A stretch of DNA of 64,000 nucleotides, from assembly GCA_964484765.1 (NCBI GenBank), contig CAZAGI010000010.1, forward strand, positions 1 through 64,000, read 5' to 3'. This document shows positions 43,692 through 52,795 of this stretch, piece by piece. Below the pieces are notes generated by a model. That model worked only from the letters and a program-made list of their open reading frames with translations, was not told where the DNA came from and made no database searches. The stretch's first letter is position 1, and each line of letters starts with the position of its first letter. The translations under genes were made by a program, and so were the position numbers. Source of the DNA: DSVQ01 sp964484765 (GTDB taxonomy: Bacteria > Planctomycetota > Planctomycetia > Planctomycetales > Planctomycetaceae).

Positions 43692-44597
43692 GTGTCGCAC
43701 GTGGAACTGGTCGAGCAGCTGCGCTGGAAAAAATTTCCCGTTTTGAACGACGGATTCGTCTGCCTCGTCGACGTGATGGGTGATGACAGTGCCGTCGTTC
43801 AGGCCGCCCGCGTGAGTTACGGGGCTGGGACGAAAAAAGTCTCGGATGACAGGACGCTCATTCGCTATCTGCTCCGGCATCGGCACACGACGCCGTTCGA
43901 AATGGCCGAAATCAAATTCCTGGTGCGTGTGCCGATGGATTGCTGGCGGCAATGGATTCGCCATCGCACGGCGAATGTGAACGAGTACAGCACGCGGTAC
44001 TCTGTGGCGATTGATTCCGCGCAGGAAACGTCTCCTGACGCGTGGCGGACTCAAGCCGAACAAAATCGCCAAGGCAGTGGCGAACCCCTTGCTGCAGAGA
44101 CTGGCGCGAAACTGACCGATGCCGAGCATCAGCTTCAGGAACTCGCCCGGCAGGTCTACGCCGATCGACTCGCCGCCGGTGTCGCACGGGAACAGGCGCG
44201 AAAAGATTTGCCGCTGTGTACCTATACGGAAGCCTACTGGAAGATTGATCTGCACAATCTGCTGCACTTTCTGGCCTTGCGGATGGACAGCCACGCGCAG
44301 GACGAAATCCGGCAATATGCCACCACCATCGGCCGTGAAATTGTGCAGCGGCTGTTCCCTGTCGTGTGGGAAGCCTTCGAGGATTATCGTTTCGGCGGCG
44401 CGTCGTTCAGCCGTTTAGAATTGGGCGTGGTCCGCAGGTTGACCGAATTTGGGCGAACAACCGGATCACCGCCGCCGTATGATGATGCGGCATTTCTCGC
44501 GGCTCAGGACGAGTCGTGGAAATCCCTCACACGTTCGCGTGAACGGGATGAATGTCGCAGTAAACTTGTCGACCTCGGCTTGGTCGCGGGAGGTTGA
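43692..44597 (+). CDS. thyX: FAD-dependent thymidylate synthase
   Basis: A 301-residue ThyX that methylates dUMP using methylene-tetrahydrofolate and FAD. The signature RHRTANVNEYSTRY (RHRxxxxNExSxRY) is present, along with HRHTTPFEMAEIKFLV and the C-terminal SHAQDEIRQYATTIGREIV. The start is a GTG at 43692. Its stop lies 9 bases before the SDR start, so a shared transcript is likely. The longer C-terminus (about 60 residues after EDYRFGG) is unusual for the family. Confidence 0.96.
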   Translation: MSHVELVEQLRWKKFPVLNDGFVCLVDVMGDDSAVVQAARVSYGAGTKKVSDDRTLIRYLLRHRHTTPFEMAEIKFLVRVPMDCWRQWIRHRTANVNEYSTRYSVAIDSAQETSPDAWRTQAEQNRQGSGEPLAAETGAKLTDAEHQLQELARQVYADRLAAGVAREQARKDLPLCTYTEAYWKIDLHNLLHFLALRMDSHAQDEIRQYATTIGREIVQRLFPVVWEAFEDYRFGGASFSRLELGVVRRLTEFGRTTGSPPPYDDAAFLAAQDESWKSLTRSRERDECRSKLVDLGLVAGG

Positions 44598-44605
44598 TTT
44601 TAACC

Positions 44606-45301
44606 ATGTCCGTCAACGCGCGCGTTGTTCTGGTCACTGGCGCGACCCGCGGGTTGGGCCGGGCAATGGTCGATCGTCTGATTGAAGCCGGCCAGACGGT
44701 CATTGGCTGCGGCCGCAATCGCAAGATGATCGCAGAACTTCGAGTTCGCTTTCCGACTCCGCATCGATTTGACACGTTAGATGTCGCGAGTGATTGCCAG
44801 GTCGCCGAGTGGGCAGAAGCCGTTCTGGCCAGGGGCCAAGTGCCCGATCTCGTCCTGAACAACGCAGCGCTGATGAACGATCCTAAGCCGTTATGGGAGA
44901 TTGCCGCTGATGAATTTGAGCGGTTGTTCGACGTGAATGTGGGTGGCACGGTGAATATCATCCGTCATTTTCTTCCCGCGATGATCGCGCGAAAGACAGG
45001 CGTGATCGTCAATTTCAGTTCGGGTTGGGGCCGCTCGACAGCCCCGGAAGTGGCCCCGTACTGTGCGTCGAAGTACGCCATTGAAGGGCTGACACAAGCT
45101 CTTGCGCAGGAACTTCCCGCCGGCATGGCGGCGGTGGCGCTCAATCCGGGCATCATCGACACGGAGATGTTGCGACAGTGCTGGTCCGACGGCGCGAGCC
45201 ACTATCCTTCACCGGAACGCTGGAGCCGTAAAGCGGTACCGTTTTTGCTGCAATTATCGGCTCGGCACAACGGCCAGGCGGCGACGGCTCCGCAGGCATG
45301 A
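44606..45301 (+). CDS. short-chain dehydrogenase/reductase
   Basis: A 231-residue classical SDR. NAD(P)-binding TGATRGLG, NNAA and the catalytic YxxxK in APYCASKYAIEG are all present; NPGIIDTEM follows. The ATG at 44606 has GGAGG about 12 bases upstream; the TTG at 44594 would overlap that site. It follows thyX closely and may share its transcript. The substrate is unknown. Confidence 0.9.
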   Translation: MSVNARVVLVTGATRGLGRAMVDRLIEAGQTVIGCGRNRKMIAELRVRFPTPHRFDTLDVASDCQVAEWAEAVLARGQVPDLVLNNAALMNDPKPLWEIAADEFERLFDVNVGGTVNIIRHFLPAMIARKTGVIVNFSSGWGRSTAPEVAPYCASKYAIEGLTQALAQELPAGMAAVALNPGIIDTEMLRQCWSDGASHYPSPERWSRKAVPFLLQLSARHNGQAATAPQA

Positions 45302-45534
45302 TGATAGCGCGCCTGTGCACAAACGACAGATTGGGCAGGGTCGTTGCAGTTACCGTAATCCGCATCCGAGGCATCCGCGAGCGTTCGCGCGGCACTCCCG
45401 CAAGAGAATCCGAGCGCGCTCCGAGTTTTCGTCGCCGATTTGCCGTCTGAAACGAAAGAGTTTGACTTCCGAGCAGACTCTTTCGATTATGAAGTGGCGC
45501 CCTGCCGCCAGCCGCGTCACTCATTCGCTTTGCC

Positions 45535-46776
45535 ATGCCGCACGCACCACCCACATTTTTACTACGATCGATACACGCTGTCGCGGGGACACTGCGCCGG
45601 CTGGGTGTTCCGCTGGCCGACCTCCATCCCGACACCCTGATTGCCGAAGCCAGGCGCCGTTCGCGGCTTTCTGACTTTGGCGGGGACACCTGGCAGGAAC
45701 CGTTTCGGCAACTCGCCGCCGCCTATCATTCCGATTCGCTTCTCGGGCCGGTGGGCCGCGGGGCCGTTCGTAGTTCGTTGATTGGTCTGCTGACCAACCG
45801 TCTCGAAATCACCGAGGCGGTGGTTCAATCTCCTGCGCTGCGAACCGATCCGGTGACGCGTCCGGTGTTCGTTCTCGGTATGCCCAGAACCGGAACAACC
45901 TGGTTGTACAACCTGCTCGCTCTCGATCCAGGCGCCCGTCCGCTGCAGACGTGGGAAGCTGTCCGTCCGCTGCCGTCACCGCGCCCGGAGAACTACGATT
46001 CCGATCCGCGCATTGCCGTGGTTGAACGCGGCCTCAAGGGGCTCGACAAACTGGTCCCGGCGATGCGTGCCATCCACCCGATTCGCGCCCGCGGACCGGA
46101 AGAGTGCCTTCCTTTGTTGTGGACAGCACTCATGACCCCGTTTTATCGGGGACGCGTTGAATCTTATCGGGAATGGCTCGACGTTCAGCCGCTGCAAGCG
46201 TTTCATGAGTCCTACGAATTTTATCGACTCCAACTCCAGATCCTGCAGCGCTATGTTCGTCGTGAACATTGGATCTTAAAGTCGCCGGCACATCTCTACA
46301 GCGTCGACTCGCTCCTGCATGCGTTTCCCGACGCCGTGGTCATTCAAACTCATCGAGACCCGCAGGCGGTCATCCCGTCCTGGTGCAGCATGACGGCGAC
46401 CATGGACCAGATTTTCTATCCCCAAGTTGACCCGCGAGAAGTGGGTGAGCGGACGATGAGAATTCTTAAAGGGTGTTTGCGCCGCTTAAGCCGTGCCCGC
46501 GAGACATTGCCCCCCGGTCGGATCATTGACGTCAGCTATCACGAATTGACGGCCGATCCGCACGCGGTCGTCAAACGCATCTACCAGTCGTCCGGAATTC
46601 CCTACACCGAATCGTTTGATCGATCGGTGCGCGAGCACATTGAACGCGATCAAAAGTCCGAACGGCCGAAACACCGTTATTCCCCCGAAGATTTTGGGAT
46701 GACCCGGCAGCAGATTGACAACGACCTGAGTGATTACCTGCATGAATTCGGTCCACTCTGCGGCCGTCAGCCGTAA
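45535..46776 (+). CDS. sulfotransferase family protein
   Basis: A 413-residue protein with the PAPS-binding 5' loop VLGMPRTGTTWL (about 113-124) and the 3'-phosphate region VIQTHRDPQAVIPSWCS (about 268-285). The overall form, with HWILKSPAHLYSVDSLLHAFPDA, is that of the Sulfotransfer_1/3 type which sulfates lipids, sugars or small molecules. No ribosome binding site precedes the ATG at 45535. It starts a run of five co-directional genes with a methyltransferase and SDR enzymes. Confidence 0.87.
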   Translation: MPHAPPTFLLRSIHAVAGTLRRLGVPLADLHPDTLIAEARRRSRLSDFGGDTWQEPFRQLAAAYHSDSLLGPVGRGAVRSSLIGLLTNRLEITEAVVQSPALRTDPVTRPVFVLGMPRTGTTWLYNLLALDPGARPLQTWEAVRPLPSPRPENYDSDPRIAVVERGLKGLDKLVPAMRAIHPIRARGPEECLPLLWTALMTPFYRGRVESYREWLDVQPLQAFHESYEFYRLQLQILQRYVRREHWILKSPAHLYSVDSLLHAFPDAVVIQTHRDPQAVIPSWCSMTATMDQIFYPQVDPREVGERTMRILKGCLRRLSRARETLPPGRIIDVSYHELTADPHAVVKRIYQSSGIPYTESFDRSVREHIERDQKSERPKHRYSPEDFGMTRQQIDNDLSDYLHEFGPLCGRQP

Positions 46777-46906
46777 ACAACCATGACAGTCATGATGTCC
46801 CTTTTGAAGTCGTACTGCTGGTCAATCTAACAACCTTCTCTGCCGACTGTACCGTGAACAACCGGGCGACCATCATTAGCCTCGTGGAACAAGGAATTCT
46901 CCGAAC

Positions 46907-47758
46907 ATGACGATTTCGATGGGGACACTCGCCCGCGATTTGGTGTGTGCGTTCTGTCGCGCTCCACTGGCTTGGCCAACGGCCGATCAGGCCCAGTGTG
47001 TCAGTTGCCAGAAAAGCTATCCTGTCATCGACGGGATCCTGCGGATGAACAGCAACTTCGACGCGGTGAACGCCGCCGGGGCCAGCTTCTACGACAGCAA
47101 ACTCTGGCCCAAAGTTCGCTTCTGGGAGCAAGTCTTCTTCTGGTTTCACGGCGGGGAAACGCGCGCCCGGCGTCAATACATGAAGTTGTTGCCGGCCGAA
47201 CCGGGACAGCGCATCGCCATCGCCGGTGTGGGAGTCGGCAGCGATCTGAAATTCATCCCGCCGACGTGCCCGATTGTGGGGTTGGACATTTCGATTGTCC
47301 AACTGCAAAAGTGTGCCGCGAATTTTCCGGATCGCGATCTCACGCTGCTGCTCGGTGAAGCGGAGCGGTGGCCGATGCCTGACCGCAGCGTCGACCACGC
47401 GCAAAGCGGCGGCGGCTTCAACTACTTCAGCGACATGGTCGGTTCGCTACGGGAGATGGTCCGCATCACGCGTGTCGGCGGCAGCATCGTGGTTTCGGAC
47501 GAAGTGCCGAAAGCGGCTTCGGAAGCCCAGCAGAAAAAGCACGTCCGCCGGGTGATTGAAAATGCTCTCGGTGACGACTTCTCGAAGGTCGTTATCGGTC
47601 GTGGAATGATTCCGCTGAACGACGTCTTCAATGCCGCCTTCAGCAACTGGAAAATGCATTCGATCTGGCGCGGAGCCGGTTATTGCGCCGTGGCGACGGT
47701 TACCGAAGCCGATCACGAAGCGCTAAAGCGTCCGGTGTCAACGGGAAGCTCATTGTGA
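46907..47758 (+). CDS. SAM methyltransferase with N-terminal zinc ribbon
   Basis: A 283-residue methyltransferase. The first 40 residues form a Trm112-like zinc ribbon with CAFC (Cys14, Cys17) and CVSC (Cys31, Cys34). Then follows a Rossmann methyltransferase with IAIAGVGVGSDLKF at the SAM loop (diverged from the usual GxGxG), VGLDISIVQLQKCAANF and AERWPMPDRSVDHAQSGG. The stop overlaps the GTG of the next SDR gene (GTGA), indicating translational coupling. The ATG at 46907 has AAGGA 11 bases upstream. The substrate is unknown but is presumably the same pathway as the SDRs. Confidence 0.85.
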   Translation: MTISMGTLARDLVCAFCRAPLAWPTADQAQCVSCQKSYPVIDGILRMNSNFDAVNAAGASFYDSKLWPKVRFWEQVFFWFHGGETRARRQYMKLLPAEPGQRIAIAGVGVGSDLKFIPPTCPIVGLDISIVQLQKCAANFPDRDLTLLLGEAERWPMPDRSVDHAQSGGGFNYFSDMVGSLREMVRITRVGGSIVVSDEVPKAASEAQQKKHVRRVIENALGDDFSKVVIGRGMIPLNDVFNAAFSNWKMHSIWRGAGYCAVATVTEADHEALKRPVSTGSSL

Positions 47759-48546
47759 CGAAGTCGTGGGCTGGACAAACCGTGTTCATCACGGGAGCCG
47801 CCAGTGGGATCGCGCGAGCCGTCTCGCTGCAGCTTGCGCGATCTGGCAGCTGCATTGGCGTCTGTGATCGGAATGCCGAAGGCGCGGCGGCCACGGTGGC
47901 GGAACTCGAAGCGCTGGGTACGAAAGCGGCGTGGGCGGCCGCGGACGTCTGCGATCTGGGAGACGTCCAACGCGCATTCAGCACGCTCGAAAGACAACTC
48001 GGTCCGCCCGATGGAGTGCTGGCATGCGCTGGGATCACTGGAACGACATTGCTGGATGAAATGTCACCCGCCAAAGATGCACTGCTCTTCCAGATTAATC
48101 TGTTGGGTGTGGCCCGGACGCTTCACGCAGCGCTACCAGGACTGCGCCGCGGTCGCCGTCCGTGGTTTGCGGGCGTTTCCAGTCTGGTTGCATTGCGTGG
48201 CCTGCCGTTCACTGCCGCGTATTGCGGCAGCAAGGCGGGCCTTGCCGATTATCTGGAAAGCCTGCGGCCATGGCTTTCGGCGGAAGGGATTGATCTCACC
48301 GTGGTTTATCCTGGCTATGTGCGAACCCCGTTGACGGAAAAGGGTGCCGTTCAGCCCAAGATCAAGTTACTCGAACCGGAAGAAGCCGCAGATTACATCG
48401 TGCGGGCCTTGGCGAAGCGGAGGAAGGTCTGTCAATTTCCGACGGGACTTTCCTACGGCATGATGTTCTTGCGTTGGATTCCTGCCAAAAACTACGATCG
48501 CATCATGGCCGATGCCGGTTCGAAGATGACCCACTTGAAGTATTAA
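47755..48546 (+). CDS. short-chain dehydrogenase/reductase
   Basis: A 263-residue SDR with TGAASGIA at the NAD(P) site, ACAGITG (NAG motif), and the catalytic Tyr/Lys in AAYCGSKAGLADYLESLRPWL; YPGYVRTPLTEKG follows. The GTG at 47755 overlaps the stop of the methyltransferase by 4 bases (GTGA) and so is translated with it. The upstream in-frame start would lie deep in the methyltransferase. The substrate is unknown. Confidence 0.88.
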   Translation: MTKSWAGQTVFITGAASGIARAVSLQLARSGSCIGVCDRNAEGAAATVAELEALGTKAAWAAADVCDLGDVQRAFSTLERQLGPPDGVLACAGITGTTLLDEMSPAKDALLFQINLLGVARTLHAALPGLRRGRRPWFAGVSSLVALRGLPFTAAYCGSKAGLADYLESLRPWLSAEGIDLTVVYPGYVRTPLTEKGAVQPKIKLLEPEEAADYIVRALAKRRKVCQFPTGLSYGMMFLRWIPAKNYDRIMADAGSKMTHLKY

Positions 48547-48689
48547 CAGCCCGTTTTCGACGGAGACAACGGGCCGTCTGCCAAACGGAGAACGTTTCGC
48601 CATGCTGTGATGATTCGCAGCTCGGCAAGGGCCTCGCTCTCCCGACATCAGTTCCGCAGCGAAGCAGGTTCGGTATCAAAGGTTTTTCC

Positions 48690-49325
48690 GTGGTGGATGG
48701 GAACTCAGCGACAACGCTGCTGGCGGGACTTCCGGCAGCGTGGATGCCTGCCTTCGTCACGACGTTTTCGGCGTTGGGACATTCTGTCGCAGAGCTGACG
48801 ACGGTTGACTGTCACTTCGTGGAAGGAGCCCGTGCGATTCCGGTTTCCTACGGCGGGACAGATGTTGCAGAAGCGCTGGCGCGCGATCAGGCGGAACAGT
48901 CCCCGGTGACGACGGCGGTGATTGGTGCGCTCTCCGCACCAACGGCGTCTTCCCTCGAAGACGCGCTCGGTTCGCTGGAAACTGCCGTCGGCGAAAATGC
49001 CCTCGCCCCCTTGCAGTTGATGGCGGCATTGATTGAGTCCATGTTGCTCCGGCAAGCAGGGCGAATGCTGTTGGTGACCTACGATCCCCGCTCGATGACG
49101 CACCCCAATGACGCCGCCATCCGCAGCAGTTCGCGCGGTATCTTTACGTACCTGGAGAGCCTGCGTCCGGCTTTGCAGCGGCGCGGGATCTCTGCCGGGA
49201 TGTTGCTGATCGCCCCCCGGCAGCGCGACCGCTGGGAGATGTCCGCCAGCGCGGAAGTCATGGCCGCCGCCGCCGCGGAATGCCTCCGCAAAGGGACGTT
49301 GCAACGCGTGATCAAGGTGCAATAG
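48690..49325 (+). CDS. degenerate SDR-like protein, probable pseudoenzyme
   Basis: A 211-residue protein aligning along its length with the preceding SDR but without its catalytic signatures. The TGxxxGxG loop reads LLAGLPAAWMPAF, and the YxxxK region reads AIRSSSRGIFTYLESLRPAL, so Tyr and Lys are replaced. The LESLRP segment is shared with the neighbouring SDR (LADYLESLRPWL), suggesting duplication. The start is a GTG at 48690 or 48693 after AAAGG; the frame continues upstream but is not protein-like there. It lies between two intact SDR genes and might regulate or form heteromers with one of them. Confidence 0.7.
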   Translation: MVDGNSATTLLAGLPAAWMPAFVTTFSALGHSVAELTTVDCHFVEGARAIPVSYGGTDVAEALARDQAEQSPVTTAVIGALSAPTASSLEDALGSLETAVGENALAPLQLMAALIESMLLRQAGRMLLVTYDPRSMTHPNDAAIRSSSRGIFTYLESLRPALQRRGISAGMLLIAPRQRDRWEMSASAEVMAAAAAECLRKGTLQRVIKVQ

Positions 49326-49356
49326 CAGACCTGACTATCAAAAGTTGACGGACACA

Positions 49357-50268
49357 ATGACCGATCAAGGACGGAAGTTCGATTCGAGCTGGCTGCGGGG
49401 CAAGACGGTGCTGGTGACCGGGGCCACCTCGGGCATCGGCAGGGCGGCACTCGACCATTTGGCGCCCATCGTCGGGCGACTGCTTTTTGTGGGGCGGAAC
49501 GCCGAACTCGTTCAGACCACTGAGAACGCGTTGTCCACGGCGTTTCCGAAACTGGAAGTGCACGGATTGACGGCCGACCTCGCTTTGCAATCCGAGACAC
49601 TCAAGGTTGCTGAGTGGGCCAGGACGTTCTCGGAACTCCACGGACTCGCCAACAATGTGGGCGCGGTCTTTGATAAATGTGAGCTGACCGCAGATGGCAT
49701 CGAGCGGCAGTTTGCGATCAACTACGTCAACCAAGTGTTGCTGACACGGTCGCTGCTTCCCTTGATGCTGCGGGGCGCCGCGCCAGAGAATCCCCACCGC
49801 ATTGCGATGGTGTCATCGTTTGGACATCGGAATGCCAGGGCTATGTCCCGGGAGTTTCTCGGCTTAAAGCCCTACATCGGATTGCTGGCGTATCGACAAT
49901 CGAAATTAGCTCAGTGCCTGTTCGTCACCGAGTTAGCCCGCCGGTTGCAGGCCCGGCCTGTGACCATTAATGCGGTTTGTCCCGGCGCGACGCAGACGCA
50001 CATCGGCAGCAAGAATACTCAAAACGTCGTGGCCCGCTGGTTCTGGACGTTTTCGGCACGATTCTTTCGCCCCGTCGAGCACGGCGGAGCACGCGTGGTG
50101 AATGTCCTGGCTGATGACGCACTTCGCGGAGAATCGGGGCGGTTTTACGAGAATTTCGTCTCCGCCCGCTTCTCGCCGATCGCACTCGATCCCCAAGCCG
50201 CGAAGTCGCTCTGGGACGAAACCTGCGACCACCTGAAGTTATCACGCGAGCTCGAACTCTCGTCGTGA
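49357..50268 (+). CDS. short-chain dehydrogenase/reductase
   Basis: A 303-residue SDR with TGATSGIG, NNVG and the catalytic YxxxK in LLAYRQSKLAQCLFV. The C-terminal region (ARWFWTFSARFFRPVEHGG) is hydrophobic and resembles retinol dehydrogenase-like SDRs. The ATG at 49357 follows a TTG at 49345; neither has a strong ribosome binding site. It is the last gene of the sulfotransferase-methyltransferase-SDR cluster and converges on the ABC permease gene. Confidence 0.87.
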   Translation: MTDQGRKFDSSWLRGKTVLVTGATSGIGRAALDHLAPIVGRLLFVGRNAELVQTTENALSTAFPKLEVHGLTADLALQSETLKVAEWARTFSELHGLANNVGAVFDKCELTADGIERQFAINYVNQVLLTRSLLPLMLRGAAPENPHRIAMVSSFGHRNARAMSREFLGLKPYIGLLAYRQSKLAQCLFVTELARRLQARPVTINAVCPGATQTHIGSKNTQNVVARWFWTFSARFFRPVEHGGARVVNVLADDALRGESGRFYENFVSARFSPIALDPQAAKSLWDETCDHLKLSRELELSS

Positions 50269-50307
50269 CGTCACCCGCGAGCCGTCAGAACCGCAAGGGA
50301 TCATTGG

Positions 50308-52704
50308 TCAGCGAGAGACCAGCACAGACGCCGATCCCGGCAGTGCTGGTGTCCGTTGTTCCTGTGCATCGCCAAACGCCGGTCGACGGCGCATCAGAAC
50401 CAGAATGATGCTGACGGTGGCGATAGCGCACAAGATCAGCAGTATCGGCTGATAGCGCAATTCGCCTTCCTGTCGGAACAGCACTTGCCAACCACCGGAG
50501 ACATCCAACGTTTTGCCATACCGGCTGCGGCATGTTTCGAGACTGTTATAAAGCAAGTGAAACACGATCCCCGGCCACAAGCTTTCTGTACGGACGGCGA
50601 TCCATCCGAGCAGTATGCCCAGCATGGCGGCATTGAGCACTTGCTGGGGAATGAGGTGCATGACACCGAAGGCCAGCCCCGACAGCACGATGGCCAGCCG
50701 GTCGCGTCCGGTGTGGCGAAACCCGCTCAGAATGAACCCGCGGAATGCCAGTTCTTCGCAGACCGCCGGCGCGAGGGCAAACGTCAACAACACCAGCCAG
50801 GCGGGCAGATGCTCGCTGCTCATCGCCGCCATGGCTTCGCCAATATTGGGTGGGAGCGGCGGGAAAAACCACTGCAAACTGGCCGCAAATTCCAGCGTTA
50901 ACGGATGCAGCGCGAAGGGTAGGAGCGCAACCAGTCCCAGGTCGAGGAAGCGGGGGAATTTTAACCGGAAGGTCTGCCGAACGCTGGTGGTGAGCATGAC
51001 GCCCATCAACAGTGGCGGCGTGGCGATGATCACCAACTGTTGAATGATCAGCACCTGCATCATCACGAGCGGTTTTTCCGCCGCAGATGCGCCCTGCAGT
51101 GGTGCCTGCAGAACCCGCAGCGAAAGGAACTGCAGCATCATGATAAAAATGAACGCGAACGACGCTTCCGCGAACGTGGGGGTCGGCTCCTTGTCACGCA
51201 ACAGATGTTGCACCCAGAGCCGCAAATCGAACCGCTCGGCTTCCCGGAAGAGCACTTCTTCGCTGCCGAATTGATCAATCGCCCACCACAGGGCGAGAAA
51301 GCTGTATCCCAGCGACGAAATCAAGACCGGTGTCACGTAAACATACAAAGCCGCAGATTGGTGATTTCCGAGCAGTAATCCCTTGAGCAACAGCGCCGGC
51401 CCCATCACCGGCAGCACGCTGTAAAACGGCTGCATTTCCACTGCGGGCGACAGACAGAACATCGTCAGCCCCAACGTGAGCATCAGCAGCGGCGTGAGAT
51501 AATACTGTCCTTCCTTGCTGCTCTTCGCGAAGGTTGCCAAGGCCAGACACAACGCACTGAACAATGCCGACAACGGCACCAGCAGCACCAGCACCCACAC
51601 CAGCGACGTGATGGGGGGCAACGATAAATCGCCCAGGCGCGACAACCCGCCGGCACTGCCTCCCGTCAGCGAGAGCATGTACTTGCCGCTCAATCCGGCG
51701 CTGGACAGATTCAGGAGCGCCGTCGCGACACTGAACAGCATCACAGTGAAAAACTTGCCGATGACGATTTCGGTCCGCGTCGCCGGGCAGATCAGCAACG
51801 TTTCCATGGTCCCGCGCTCTTTTTCACCAGCACCCAGGTCAATCGCGGGGTAGAACGCGCCCGTCAAGGCCATCATCATTAACAACGCAGGGAAAAGTTT
51901 GCTCCAGACATTGGCGGCGAGTTCGTTTTCCGCTGCGAGATCGACTTCCGCCGGATGCACGGGCGTCGGCAATTCGGCCGGCAATCCGACTTCTTGCAGC
52001 ACGTTCCGCAGGATCGCCCGTTCCCAGGCGGAGAGCACATTCTGCACGCGGATTGACGCCATCGCCGATTTTTCATCGGCGCTGTTCCGCAACACGATTG
52101 GTCGTGGATAATCCGCCGCCATGTGATCAACCTGCCGGTTCGCGGCGAGCTTGTGCAACTGTTGAATGTTGGCGGCGAAATCGGGCGGAACAATCACCAG
52201 CACTTGCATTCCGCTGGTGGCGAACGGTTCGCTGAGTTCGGCGCGCAACGTTTTCCGTTGCGCGTCCAGCTGGGTCATGGCGGCCCGGTCATCAATTCGT
52301 GCTGCTTCCGCCAGCTGGGCTTCGAGAACGACCTGCCGCTCCAGTGGTTCTCGAAATGATTTCGCCGTGTTGATCAGTTTTCGCGCGCGCTCGGCGCTCG
52401 GAGAATCACCTTCGACGACCGTGGCATCGGTGATCACCACCAGTTTGTTGCGATCGCCCGGATCGCGAAACCATCCCGTGGCGAAATGGTTGCCGTCGAG
52501 CAATTCGGGATGCGGCAGTGCATCGGCCCCCAGCACCACGACAGTCCGCGGCTGTTCCGCAAACTGAATCAGCGGCACGATCCCCACGCCCATCGCCGGG
52601 TACAGCAGCACCGGCAGCACGAGGATCATGAACAGCGTCCGCCGATCGCGGACCTGATCGAGAACCTCGCGGCGAAAGATCAGGAGGACGTTACGCCAGT
52701 TCAT
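50308..52704 (-). CDS. ABC-2 permease (NatB-like) fused to CPBP protease
   Basis: A 798-residue membrane protein. The first about 500 residues resemble NatB-type ABC-2 permeases: REVLDQVRDRRTLFMILVLPVLLYPAMG, a large exterior loop and ERGTMETLLICPATRTEIVIGKF. The C-terminal part (about 590-760) is a CPBP/CAAX-type intramembrane protease domain with CEELAFRG, FGVMHLIPQQ and FHLLYNSLE, the three motifs with the Glu pair and two His. Fusions of this kind are frequent in planctomycetes; cleavage of the exported substrate is a plausible but unproven function. Partner ATPase gene lies 91 bases upstream. Confidence 0.92.
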   Translation of the reverse strand: MNWRNVLLIFRREVLDQVRDRRTLFMILVLPVLLYPAMGVGIVPLIQFAEQPRTVVVLGADALPHPELLDGNHFATGWFRDPGDRNKLVVITDATVVEGDSPSAERARKLINTAKSFREPLERQVVLEAQLAEAARIDDRAAMTQLDAQRKTLRAELSEPFATSGMQVLVIVPPDFAANIQQLHKLAANRQVDHMAADYPRPIVLRNSADEKSAMASIRVQNVLSAWERAILRNVLQEVGLPAELPTPVHPAEVDLAAENELAANVWSKLFPALLMMMALTGAFYPAIDLGAGEKERGTMETLLICPATRTEIVIGKFFTVMLFSVATALLNLSSAGLSGKYMLSLTGGSAGGLSRLGDLSLPPITSLVWVLVLLVPLSALFSALCLALATFAKSSKEGQYYLTPLLMLTLGLTMFCLSPAVEMQPFYSVLPVMGPALLLKGLLLGNHQSAALYVYVTPVLISSLGYSFLALWWAIDQFGSEEVLFREAERFDLRLWVQHLLRDKEPTPTFAEASFAFIFIMMLQFLSLRVLQAPLQGASAAEKPLVMMQVLIIQQLVIIATPPLLMGVMLTTSVRQTFRLKFPRFLDLGLVALLPFALHPLTLEFAASLQWFFPPLPPNIGEAMAAMSSEHLPAWLVLLTFALAPAVCEELAFRGFILSGFRHTGRDRLAIVLSGLAFGVMHLIPQQVLNAAMLGILLGWIAVRTESLWPGIVFHLLYNSLETCRSRYGKTLDVSGGWQVLFRQEGELRYQPILLILCAIATVSIILVLMRRRPAFGDAQEQRTPALPGSASVLVSR

Positions 52705-52706
52705 GG

Positions 52707-52731
52707 GAGTGATGAACTCTGAGTGATGAAC
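52707..52731. repeat. short direct repeat between ABC exporter genes
   Basis: GAGTGATGAAC occurs twice at a 14-base period (52707-52717 and 52721-52731), followed by a third, imperfect copy. It lies between the ATPase and permease genes, just before the permease start. It looks like a slippage product; no function is apparent. Confidence 0.5.
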
Positions 52732-52795
52732 GATGAGTGAAGAATCCCATCCTCACTTGCTGCTTCGCGGATCCCAGAACTTACCAGCTTCATTT

